A stretch of 64,000 nucleotides of DNA from Fimbriiglobus sp043785105 (GTDB lineage: Bacteria; Planctomycetota; Planctomycetia; Gemmatales; Gemmataceae), in assembly GCA_043785105.1 (NCBI GenBank), contig JAYVXO010000247.1:1-64000 (forward strand), given 5' to 3'. Each line of letters starts with the position of its first letter. The first letter of the stretch is position 1. Below the pieces are notes generated by a model. The model was not told the origin of the DNA. It did no database searches and worked only from the letters and a program-made list of their open reading frames with translations. Of this stretch, positions 53,872 through 62,005 are shown one piece after another. Both the position numbers and the translations under genes were made by a program.

Positions 53872-54977
53872 CGACGCTGACCGATCCCCTGTCGCCCGCG
53901 CCCGAACCGGCTGGACCACCGGCGGTGTCACGGTTCGAGTACAACTTGCTGCGGATCTTGCGGTTTCTGTTGGGATATATGCCTGCGGATCAAGCCCAGA
54001 CTCTCGTGTACGCCAAGTTCCAACCGGCACCACCCTGCTTGACGCGGACGTGTGTACGGCTCATCCGCGATACACTTTCCAAGGCGACGGTACTACATCT
54101 CGTGCGCGCCGGTGGCTGGCGTCGGGACCGATTTTTGCGGGCAGGTCAACCAGTCGAAGGCCGCGTTTGGGATCGGGTGCCACTGAGCACCCGCGAACTC
54201 TCCTTTAGTAAGCACACCCTTAGCTTCCTAGTCTGGCTGACCAGCGAAAAACCGACCGATACCAAGGAAGTTTGGGACGCGCCGCCGGGTGAACTGACTG
54301 CCGGCGACGAACTTTTTTTCTCAATGGCCTTTGACGCGCTGCGACCGCTGCAAGACGTTGTTCCCGTCATTGCAGGCAAGAATGTTTTCGACCTCAACCC
54401 GCTCTGCTGGCTGCTTTGTCCTGCCGATTTTGCGAACACCGATGAACCCGAGTTGCCGAACTTCAGTCCGTATATGATGGGGACACGGGCGGCGATTTTG
54501 GAATGCCTGCAACCCGTTCTGGCTCAACGCTGGATTCGTTCCGAACGCAGCAAGGGGCAGATTGGTGATTGGAAGCGAATGCGGCACCAAGGGCGGGCGG
54601 AATTAGCGATGCTGGCAAGTTTCTTGAAAGTCGCTGAAACGTCCGGTCGAACCGACCTCGCGCGGTTCGTGTTGCGAACCGCGACGGCCATTCTGGGCAA
54701 CGCCGAACTGGCGCCATCCTTTTGGACGGGTGGTTTGCAAGGTTCCGGGCCACTACGTTTGGCGGATCGCCTAGACACCCAACGCAGCGCTCTGGCACTC
54801 CCACGACAACTGGACACGCTGCATCGTTGGGACCGGGCGGCGCGGGCGATTGGCTACTTTGACGACGGCTACGAAGCGAGTCAGCTCTGGAAAGCCGACT
54901 GGGAACTGGCCCGTGGCGATGAGATCACCGCCCGTGCCAAACGCATTCTCGATCAACTGGAACCGTTGAAGATTTAA
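53868..54977 (+). CDS. Unknown protein of the FtsH-type cluster
   Basis: A 369-residue soluble protein beginning MTTLTDPLSPAPEPAGPP after a 4-bp overlap with the radical-SAM gene. Helical, with repeated 'LHLVRAGGWRRDRFLRAGQPVEGRVWDRVPLSTRELSFSKHTLSFLVWLTSE' and 'LARFVLRTATAILGNAELAPSFWTGGL' stretches. No catalytic motif is seen. From layout I place it as an 'X' component of an FtsH ternary-type system; I recall such domains named fvmX1 to X7 in Pfam but cannot say which. The next gene starts 10 bp after its stop. Confidence 0.6.
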   Translation: MTTLTDPLSPAPEPAGPPAVSRFEYNLLRILRFLLGYMPADQAQTLVYAKFQPAPPCLTRTCVRLIRDTLSKATVLHLVRAGGWRRDRFLRAGQPVEGRVWDRVPLSTRELSFSKHTLSFLVWLTSEKPTDTKEVWDAPPGELTAGDELFFSMAFDALRPLQDVVPVIAGKNVFDLNPLCWLLCPADFANTDEPELPNFSPYMMGTRAAILECLQPVLAQRWIRSERSKGQIGDWKRMRHQGRAELAMLASFLKVAETSGRTDLARFVLRTATAILGNAELAPSFWTGGLQGSGPLRLADRLDTQRSALALPRQLDTLHRWDRAARAIGYFDDGYEASQLWKADWELARGDEITARAKRILDQLEPLKI

Positions 54978-54987
54978 GGAGTCAACC

Positions 54988-55560
54988 ATGAGCCGCGCTT
55001 ACCGAATCACCGTGAAGGAATCCGAAACCCGCGAACTGCGTGGCTCCGACGAGATCTGCACGCAACTGGAGTTGCTCGAAATCCTGCCGCCCGAACAAAT
55101 GGCCGACTTGCTGAAGGGCGAACTCAAGAACCGTGGGTTTGAGGAACAAGACGACGGCACCCTCGCCCGCAAAGACGGCAAACTGACCGTGACCGTGGAC
55201 CCCTGCAACGGCGAAGTCTCCGTGAAGTCCGAAGTCGATGAGAAAGTGACGCTCGAAGCCAAACGGGACGCAACGACTTACGACGATGTCGGCCCCGGCG
55301 AAACAGCCGTCCGGGATCGGGTGAAGGATCAGTTGAAGCAGGACATCGAAAAGAAAGCCGAACGCGAAACCGAACGCCTTCAAACACAAGCGACAGAAGC
55401 ACTGGAAAAGCACCTGGAAGAACTCCAGCCGGAACTCGGGCAGGTCATCAATAAAGTGACCCGCGACGCTCTCAAGCAGAAGGCCCAACAACTCGGCACC
55501 GTGAAAGAAATCAGCGAAGATGCCGAGACGGGGTCGTTGACGATTAAAATTGAAGTGTAA
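54988..55560 (+). CDS. Unknown charged coiled-coil protein, FtsH-system X5-like
   Basis: A 190-residue protein, strongly charged. The N-terminal part ('YRITVKESETRELRGSDEICTQLELLEILPPEQMADLLKGELKNRGFEEQDDGTLARKDGKLTVTVDPCNGEVSV') is a small alpha/beta domain, and the middle ('KDQLKQDIEKKAERETERLQTQATEALEKHLEEL') a long coiled coil. The end (LGTVKEISEDAETGSLTIKIEV) repeats the same beta pattern. I recall a similar protein called FtsH ternary domain X5; the name is a memory-based guess. It starts 10 bp after the previous stop with GGAG 9 nt upstream and is followed by a dispersed repeat. Confidence 0.6.
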   Translation: MSRAYRITVKESETRELRGSDEICTQLELLEILPPEQMADLLKGELKNRGFEEQDDGTLARKDGKLTVTVDPCNGEVSVKSEVDEKVTLEAKRDATTYDDVGPGETAVRDRVKDQLKQDIEKKAERETERLQTQATEALEKHLEELQPELGQVINKVTRDALKQKAQQLGTVKEISEDAETGSLTIKIEV

Positions 55561-55570
55561 CTCAGACGGG

Positions 55571-55713
55571 TTCACCACGAATCACACGAATAGGACGAAT
55601 CAGAATTGACAGCCAAGGAGCGGAGTGTTGGGAGTCGGAACTCCATTTTTCGTTGCGTACTATTCTTGGCTGTCCTGATTTCATTCGTCTGATTCGTGTC
55701 ATTCGTGGTTCAC
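55571..55713. repeat. Dispersed inverted-repeat element, copy 2
   Basis: A 143-bp copy between the X5-like and FtsH-like genes. Outer arms contain three ACGAAT units, and an inner pair GACAGCCAAG (55608-55617) / CTTGGCTGTC (55665-55674) plus GGAGT/ACTCC extend the fold into one long hairpin. It makes the gap between two otherwise linked genes. Confidence 0.78.
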
Positions 55714-55753
55714 GGTTTTTGTTTTTGTTCACTCACACTCTGGCCCCGAATCT

Positions 55754-57919
55754 ATGAGTCTCACGGTTCCCGAATCGCAACTCCCTGCCTCGCTCACCCC
55801 GCAAGAAGCGGTCGAGGCGGCGTATGCGTCCGAGATGGCCGATGTCGCGGGGCACTTGGTCCGGGGGTTGCCCAGTCTGATCGAGTGTGACAAAGAACTC
55901 GCGCCGTACTTGTTCGTCAATCTTCGGGCACGGTTGCGCGATCAAAACCTTCGCTGCATTTACCTGGACGGCCGCCCGCGCGAGACCGATCAACCTGCGG
56001 GGCCGATGCCAGTGGGGTTGATCGGCACGATGATTTCGCAGTTGCGCGAAGCCGTCCGTGGCGCCGTCGAACGGCGTGTCGTTGTGTTGCCCCATTTGGA
56101 TTTATTGACCACGGGAAGTGGCGGTCTAACCGGCGAAGCACGGGAAGTGATTCCGCTACTGTACGAGAACCCGGAACTGGTCTGGCTGGGGTTCAAAGAC
56201 CCGTCCTTCCCGTTGCCGAAGGTGATCGAAAACCTCTTCCCGCACCGCGTCTCGATCCTCGGTAACAGCCGCAATCGGCTTCAACACCTCATCACGCAAC
56301 GCGAAGCCCGCAAGTTTGGCCGCCAGTTCAACCCGTGGCAACTTTACAAGTACGTGTCGGGAGTCAACGCGGTCCGGCTGCGAAAATTGCTCTCGACGAT
56401 TGAAGGCGAAGATTACCCCTCTGATCCGAAACAGGCCTACCGCCATCTACGGCAAGCGACGTTAACAGGTACTCTGGAAATCCCCGACATCGACCTCGGG
56501 CGGGACATCGGCGGGTACGAGAAGGTGAAGAAACGGCTCCGGGAAGAAGTCCTTGATGTCCTGCAACGCCGGGACTTGGCCACCGACCCGGAGCAAGTCG
56601 CCCGCCTCGAAGAACTCATCCCGCGTGGCATGATCTTCTGGGGGCCACCCGGCACCGGCAAAACGTACTTCGCCAAAGCGATCGCCACCGCAATCGGTGC
56701 CGCCATCACGATCGTGTCCGGGCCGGAACTCAAGAGCAAGTGGGTCGGGGAGTCGGAAGAAAATCTTCGTCAGATCTTTCACAAGGCGCGGCAGTCGGCG
56801 CCGTCGATCATCGTGTTTGACGAACTCGATTCGTTCGCCACGGCACGGGGGACGTACACCGGGTCGGGTGTCGAGCATTCGATGGTGAACCAGTTGCTCA
56901 CGGAAATGGACGGCTTCCACAAGGACGAACTCGTCTTCGTGGTCGGCACGACGAACTTCGTGGAGTCAATCGACCCGGCGTTACTACGGCCCGGTCGCTT
57001 CGAGTTTCACCTCCATATTCCGTACCCGGAACCGGACGACCGCCGCGCGATTTTGGAGATTTACAACCAGAAGATGAAGCTGAAAATGTCCGCCGAAGCG
57101 GTCGATTACGCCGTGAAGCGGACCAACGATTACGTGTTGGGCCAAGCCGGTGGCACGCGGTATAGCGGTGACCACTTGAATGCGTTGTGTCGCTCCATCG
57201 CCCGGTTGAGGTTGCGGGATGACCTCGCGGGTGACACCGATGCCCCTCTGGTCGAACGGGCACTTTCAGAGTGGATCGACCGCCCGACGATGACGAAGGC
57301 GGAAGAGACGGTCCTCGCCACCCACGAAGCCGGGCACGCGGTGGTCTCGATGTTTTGCGAACACGCGCCGTTGATTGATCGCATCACCATCGCCAGTGAC
57401 ATGCAATGGAGTTTTGGGTACGTCAAGTTCGCGGACCCGGCCCACAAGTACATCCGCACCGTGGGCTTTTACCTCGATCAAATTGCAGTCGCGCTCGGGG
57501 CACGGGAAGCGGAGCGGTTGTTGCTCGATGATATTTCAATGGGTGCCACCCAAGACCTTCAATCCGCCACCGCGATTGCCCGCGAACTGGTCGAAGTTCA
57601 AGGTTTGGGTGGCGGAAAGTTAGGCGTGGTGCAATACCTCGACATGCAAAGCAACACCGCGAAACGCCGCGCGGACTTGTCATCGGATACGTTGAAGTTA
57701 CTCGATGAACGAGTCGCCGAAGTGGTGGAGGAACAACGAAAACGCGCCGAGAAGATGGTCAAAGAGAATCGGGCGTTGATTGAAACACTCCGCGACATGT
57801 TGCTCGAACATAAAAACATCGACAGCACCACACTCGGCAAATTGATGCCCGATAGCACCAGCGAAAACAAAAAACTGAAGAAGAAGAAAGCTACCGAGAC
57901 CGGACCGGCCACGAGTTGA
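55754..57919 (+). CDS. Soluble FtsH-like AAA+/M41 metalloprotease
   Basis: A 721-residue ATP-dependent protease. Residues 1-245 resemble a degenerate AAA-like domain (residues 105-122 'RRVVVLPHLDLLTTGSGG') where FtsH normally has two membrane helices; no hydrophobic anchor is seen. The AAA module has Walker A GPPGTGKT (297-304), Walker B IIVFDE (352-357) and 'PALLRPGRFE' (409-417). The M41 domain has HEAGH (524-528) as zinc ligands and active Glu, with third-ligand Asp601 in GATQDLQSAT. The Lys/Glu-rich tail is coiled. It likely unfolds and cuts targets brought by its partners. All catalytic residues are intact. Confidence 0.92.
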   Translation: MSLTVPESQLPASLTPQEAVEAAYASEMADVAGHLVRGLPSLIECDKELAPYLFVNLRARLRDQNLRCIYLDGRPRETDQPAGPMPVGLIGTMISQLREAVRGAVERRVVVLPHLDLLTTGSGGLTGEAREVIPLLYENPELVWLGFKDPSFPLPKVIENLFPHRVSILGNSRNRLQHLITQREARKFGRQFNPWQLYKYVSGVNAVRLRKLLSTIEGEDYPSDPKQAYRHLRQATLTGTLEIPDIDLGRDIGGYEKVKKRLREEVLDVLQRRDLATDPEQVARLEELIPRGMIFWGPPGTGKTYFAKAIATAIGAAITIVSGPELKSKWVGESEENLRQIFHKARQSAPSIIVFDELDSFATARGTYTGSGVEHSMVNQLLTEMDGFHKDELVFVVGTTNFVESIDPALLRPGRFEFHLHIPYPEPDDRRAILEIYNQKMKLKMSAEAVDYAVKRTNDYVLGQAGGTRYSGDHLNALCRSIARLRLRDDLAGDTDAPLVERALSEWIDRPTMTKAEETVLATHEAGHAVVSMFCEHAPLIDRITIASDMQWSFGYVKFADPAHKYIRTVGFYLDQIAVALGAREAERLLLDDISMGATQDLQSATAIARELVEVQGLGGGKLGVVQYLDMQSNTAKRRADLSSDTLKLLDERVAEVVEEQRKRAEKMVKENRALIETLRDMLLEHKNIDSTTLGKLMPDSTSENKKLKKKKATETGPATS

Positions 57920-57949
57920 TTTTTCACCGCGAATCCAGGAGACGCTATT

Positions 57950-58213
57950 GTGGCCGAGTTGCTGATTATCTTGCGCCGCGACCCCACGACCGGGAAGCAG
58001 AACATCATCATTAAACTCGAATCCGACCCGGATGCGTTGCCGATCGAGCACGAGAACCTGCACAAAAAGATTGTCGAAAAGCTCGTCGGCAAAGGCATCA
58101 AAGCGGAAGACCTCGGCAACATTGTTATCGAGCGCGAACCCCAAGCCGAACCCGCCCAACCCGTCGGCAAACCGAACGAACCGGAACGCCAGAAGACCGG
58201 CCAAGGGCAATAA
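57950..58213 (+). CDS. Small protein next to the FtsH-like protease
   Basis: An 87-residue protein from GTG, 30 bp past the protease stop. Residues 1-62 ('AELLIILRRDPTTGKQNIIIKLESDPDALPIEHENLHKKIVEKLVGKGIKAEDLGNIVIERE') form an alpha/beta domain of the DUF2997-like or ubiquitin-like size, then a proline- and glutamine-rich tail (EPAQPVGKPNEPERQK). It may be an adaptor or tag for the protease; this is inference. The gene is followed by repeat copy 3. Confidence 0.65.
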   Translation: MAELLIILRRDPTTGKQNIIIKLESDPDALPIEHENLHKKIVEKLVGKGIKAEDLGNIVIEREPQAEPAQPVGKPNEPERQKTGQGQ

Positions 58214-58223
58214 CCTGGATATG

Positions 58224-58359
58224 TCACCACGAATAGAACAAATAATACGAATAAAAAATAGCAGTGAACGAGTTGGTGCTGGATACCAATCCGCAAACGA
58301 AACACAACATTCTTTATCATTCCGATTTTCATTCGTGTGATTCGTGTGATTCGTGGTGA
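58224..58359. repeat. Dispersed inverted-repeat element, copy 3
   Basis: A 136-bp copy between the small gene and the first giant gene: TCACCACGAAT (58224-58234) at the left, ATTCGTGGTGA ending about 58359 on the right, where the ATTCGTG units are tandem (CATTCGTGTGATTCGTGTGATTCG). The middle is more AT-rich than in copies 1 and 2. Confidence 0.78.
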
Positions 58360-58430
58360 AATGTATGGTCCGAGTTAAGATTCCACACTGGCGACGAAGA
58401 CCCTGAACCTGACGGACTCGCATAGCCATC

Positions 58431-61400
58431 ATGATTTTGCTTTTTCCCGATCTGGATACGTTTCGTCTGGTTTTGACCGGCGGGTTTGTCCCGGCTGACA
58501 TCACGCTGTCGGACGCCACCGTATCGTTCGACACGGCAGGCCAACTCGCAGTGGAAACCAACGGGAAACTTCTCAAAAAAACCACGTCGGACCTCACCCG
58601 CCTTGGTGTGAACGGCGTTAAGCGACATCTCGGCGAAGTCGAATCGGTGTCGTGCTGGTTGCAAATTCTACCCGTGGTCCGTGACCCCGTGCCGCCACAA
58701 CTTTCTTCCCAAGCTCCCGTTCTGTTTGAACTTGAAGCGGCGAACGATTTGCCGGTGATCGTCGGCGAGATGTTGCGCCTGGGCAACGATCGACAATCGT
58801 TCCGTTGGCTGGCGTCCGACGCGGATGGCCCTGACAAGCGGGTTCTATTGCGTGTCATTGGCCCGCCGTATTACACCTTGCTGCGGGCGTTCGATCAGAC
58901 CGCCACGGATTCGGCAGGGGCCATTCGGGCCTACACGGAACACGCGCCGCGGGTATGGGTTCAACTCGGTTTTACCCACCCGTTTGCCGCACAAATTAAG
59001 ACCCACGAAGACCAAGCCGTCTTTTTGCGTCCGGGCCGGGAATGGGTTTACTTGCCGGAAGCGCCGTACAGCGATGTCTACGAAATCCTCAACTTCCAAC
59101 TGCCCGCCGACCCCGTCGATTGGGTCGAAGCCGAGGTGCGCGAAAAGTTGGCGGTCCCGTTGCGGCTCGTGGCAGGTAACGCCGCCGACGCCCCAGAGAT
59201 GTGGGTGTTGCGTGACGCGGCTGTCGATCAACTTGATGCCTTTGTGCGTGATGCGGATGAGCGAATTACCCACCGCTTAAAATTTGCCGTCGCCTCGGAT
59301 GCGAACGATAACACGGTCATCGTGCTGCGCGTCACCACGTCAAAACTTGCCCCACCCGTGTTGTCACTGGCGGGCGTCGTCGGCTTCAAGCCGTATTACA
59401 AGTTGCCGAATCTTTACCTCCCCGTCGGCACCCGATTGCACCCCACCCTTCGCCGGGACGCGGTTCGTAAACTGCTGGCTGACGACACGGACCAACTGGT
59501 GTGGTTGTTTCCCAGTGCGGATGGCACATTCACCCCGGAAACATTACCGGAAGACTCGTTCCGACCCCTTGAAGATTGGGTCGATTACGTCATCGAGACC
59601 AATCATGTCTCGTTGTCGGCGTGGGTCGATGCGACGCGGTTCGACTTTGAACACTTCATCTGTTCCGATGCCAAACCGCCGAAAGGGCCGGACGACAAGG
59701 ACGCGAAAAAACGCCGCACCAAAACCGACGCGGACGAAGGGCCACTGGCACCCGCGACGCCGGATGTGAAGTGGGAAGCGAAGAAGCCTGCCTCGAACGA
59801 AGAGAAGCCGCAGCCATTGCCTTTCGTGGTGCCAACGGAAGCCAAGCCACCCGGCGAATGGTTGTTGCGTCGGCAAGTTCTCGAAAAAGAATTCCTCGCG
59901 TCCGAGGGTGTACTCGATGCCCCGGAACGCCTCAAACTCTGGCCACAACTCGCGGAAGCGAACACCGGCTACGGCGACACGCAAGAAGCCGCGATTTGCT
60001 GGATCAACGCGATGTGGCAATACCCCGTACCGCCGCAGGCTTGGTTAGAAGGTTGGCTCCGGTCCGAAATTCCGGCGGCGACTTTGCCGATCACGGCTGT
60101 CGAGTTCGACAAGCGGATGAAGCTGAACGAACCGACGATTGGCGAGTTTCGGCAGTTTGCTGCGATGACGTTGTGGCAGAGTTACCAGACAAAACTGCCC
60201 GCGTGGTTCCTGGATCGTCTTCAACTCGTGCAACGGCACTTGGAAGCCCACGAATCAAAACTCCAAGTCCGGGCATTGTGGCTGGTGATGTCCCGAATCG
60301 CCCAACTCAACGGGGCGGATACCCTTGGTCTGGCACGGGTCCGCGATCGCATCCTGCAACGGCTCCTCGAAGAAGGGATGAAGCCGGAACGCGACGTACC
60401 GTTTTTCCTGCGGTCGGCGGGCTTGAAGGACTCCGAACGCATCCGACACGTGCGGGAAAAAGCACTCGAATTGCACGGCATCGTGAAAGCGTGGGCCGAG
60501 TCGAGTATGAAGCAACCGGCGAGCATGGGCCACTCCGATCAGATGGCGTCGTTGGGTTACATGGACCTGTTTTTTGCATTCGGTCTCGCCAAGTTGGGCG
60601 AATCGACGCCGGCCCGCGCGCTGGTCGAATCCGCCCGGCACGTCCTCGAAAACTTCAAACCCACTGAGGACCGTGGCGTGGCCGCAAGCTTCCTGTTCAA
60701 AGCCCTGCGGTTCCGCGTTGAACAGGCCATCGCCGCAAAACCGCACGCCGGTGTACTGGACGTGAAGGTGCTCGACGAGTTGGACTCCATCACCAAACAG
60801 TCGAACATCAACCAAAAATCGGACAACCCCAACCGCATCGGTCTCTACGCCATTTCGCGGATGCGCGAACAGTCGCGGATCCTCGAACCGCAAGAAAAGC
60901 TCGACCCGTACCACGAGTACATGAAGGAAAACGACGAGCTTCGCAAGGCGCTCACGGAGTTGCCGAAGACCAAAGACCCGATCGCGCTTTCTCGTACCAT
61001 TCGGGAACTTTATCGCAACGGGGTGAACGGCAAACCCACGGCAGACAACCGCTTCATGGTGCTCGTGAACGCCTTGCCGCTGGCGGGTCGGGTTGGGGAA
61101 CCGTTCACCGTTGAGTTGTTGAATCTGGTCCCGGAAACGATGCGGGCGGTCGGAACGGCGACCGGGCCGCAACAAGCGGATTTGCCGAAGAAACAAGGCC
61201 AACTGCTGGAACGCGGACTGTTCCTCGCGGCCCACTTCGACCGACGCGAAGTGATGCAACAACTCGTCGATCAGTTCGTCGAGTTGATGAAAAGCAAGTC
61301 CGAAGAGCAGCGATACGAGTTGGTCAACATTGTTGCGGGGCAGTGCCTTCGCAGCTTGCGGAAGCTGGGGTTGCGGGACGAAATTGACAAGCTGCTGCAT

Positions 61401-61919
61401 CGGATGCAAGACGTGATCTTCGGCGGTCAAACGCCGCAAAAACTGCGTGAACGATATACCACGAAGCCCGAGTTGTGGGGCAAGGCGCTGCAAAGCTTAT
61501 TGAACCTCGCCGGTGGTTGGCTCACCTTCGGGCTGAGCGACCAAGCCGCACCCATCCTCGACATCGCCCGTGAGGAACTCATTGGTCCAACGGGCATGAA
61601 GCTGGCGTCAAAAGATTTCACACCGCTTGCACAGGCCTACGTTGCGGCACTGGGGCAAGGGCCAGCGGAGACGGGGTTGCCGCGAATCGCGGAGTTGTTC
61701 CGCAAAATGGAACCGGGGCGAATCGTTAACTCGTTCACCACGAGCAAGTTCTACTCGCGGTTCCACCTCAACCTCGTGGAAGAAGTGGTCCTCGCGGTCG
61801 TTAGCGATGACTTTGCCCTCGGACCCGCCGCCCGACGATGGTTTGATGAAGACGAATATCTCGTGCGCCGCCGGATTCACGCCGACATGAAACAACACCT
61901 CCAAAAGAGCGGCTTGTAA
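58431..61919 (+). CDS. Giant unknown protein A of the FtsH-type cluster
   Basis: A 1162-residue soluble protein. The N-terminal 430 residues are a beta-rich module with a recurring pattern ('FRLVLTGGFVPADITLSDATVSFDTAGQLAVETNGKL', 'HAPRVWVQLGFTHPF', 'LYLPVGTRLHPTLRRDAVRKLLA'), then a Lys/Glu/Pro-rich linker (430-480) and a long helical C-terminal half (LEAHESKLQVRALWLVMSRIAQL...). No enzyme motif is visible. The next gene encodes a paralogue over its first 660 residues. I place both as large 'X' components of an FtsH ternary system, on memory and gene order. Confidence 0.7.
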   Translation: MILLFPDLDTFRLVLTGGFVPADITLSDATVSFDTAGQLAVETNGKLLKKTTSDLTRLGVNGVKRHLGEVESVSCWLQILPVVRDPVPPQLSSQAPVLFELEAANDLPVIVGEMLRLGNDRQSFRWLASDADGPDKRVLLRVIGPPYYTLLRAFDQTATDSAGAIRAYTEHAPRVWVQLGFTHPFAAQIKTHEDQAVFLRPGREWVYLPEAPYSDVYEILNFQLPADPVDWVEAEVREKLAVPLRLVAGNAADAPEMWVLRDAAVDQLDAFVRDADERITHRLKFAVASDANDNTVIVLRVTTSKLAPPVLSLAGVVGFKPYYKLPNLYLPVGTRLHPTLRRDAVRKLLADDTDQLVWLFPSADGTFTPETLPEDSFRPLEDWVDYVIETNHVSLSAWVDATRFDFEHFICSDAKPPKGPDDKDAKKRRTKTDADEGPLAPATPDVKWEAKKPASNEEKPQPLPFVVPTEAKPPGEWLLRRQVLEKEFLASEGVLDAPERLKLWPQLAEANTGYGDTQEAAICWINAMWQYPVPPQAWLEGWLRSEIPAATLPITAVEFDKRMKLNEPTIGEFRQFAAMTLWQSYQTKLPAWFLDRLQLVQRHLEAHESKLQVRALWLVMSRIAQLNGADTLGLARVRDRILQRLLEEGMKPERDVPFFLRSAGLKDSERIRHVREKALELHGIVKAWAESSMKQPASMGHSDQMASLGYMDLFFAFGLAKLGESTPARALVESARHVLENFKPTEDRGVAASFLFKALRFRVEQAIAAKPHAGVLDVKVLDELDSITKQSNINQKSDNPNRIGLYAISRMREQSRILEPQEKLDPYHEYMKENDELRKALTELPKTKDPIALSRTIRELYRNGVNGKPTADNRFMVLVNALPLAGRVGEPFTVELLNLVPETMRAVGTATGPQQADLPKKQGQLLERGLFLAAHFDRREVMQQLVDQFVELMKSKSEEQRYELVNIVAGQCLRSLRKLGLRDEIDKLLHRMQDVIFGGQTPQKLRERYTTKPELWGKALQSLLNLAGGWLTFGLSDQAAPILDIAREELIGPTGMKLASKDFTPLAQAYVAALGQGPAETGLPRIAELFRKMEPGRIVNSFTTSKFYSRFHLNLVEEVVLAVVSDDFALGPAARRWFDEDEYLVRRRIHADMKQHLQKSGL

Positions 61920-62005
61920 ACTCGGGGAAGTTCTACCAACCCCGGCCCGTGGTCCGTGCTATTCTGGGGAATCGGAAAGCTGGTTTCACACCCGATGCGT
62001 TTACC

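Noticed and set aside
60255..61493. 412-residue minus-strand frame
   Set aside because: Antisense to giant protein A, whose sequence parallels that of protein B; no domain in the antisense product.
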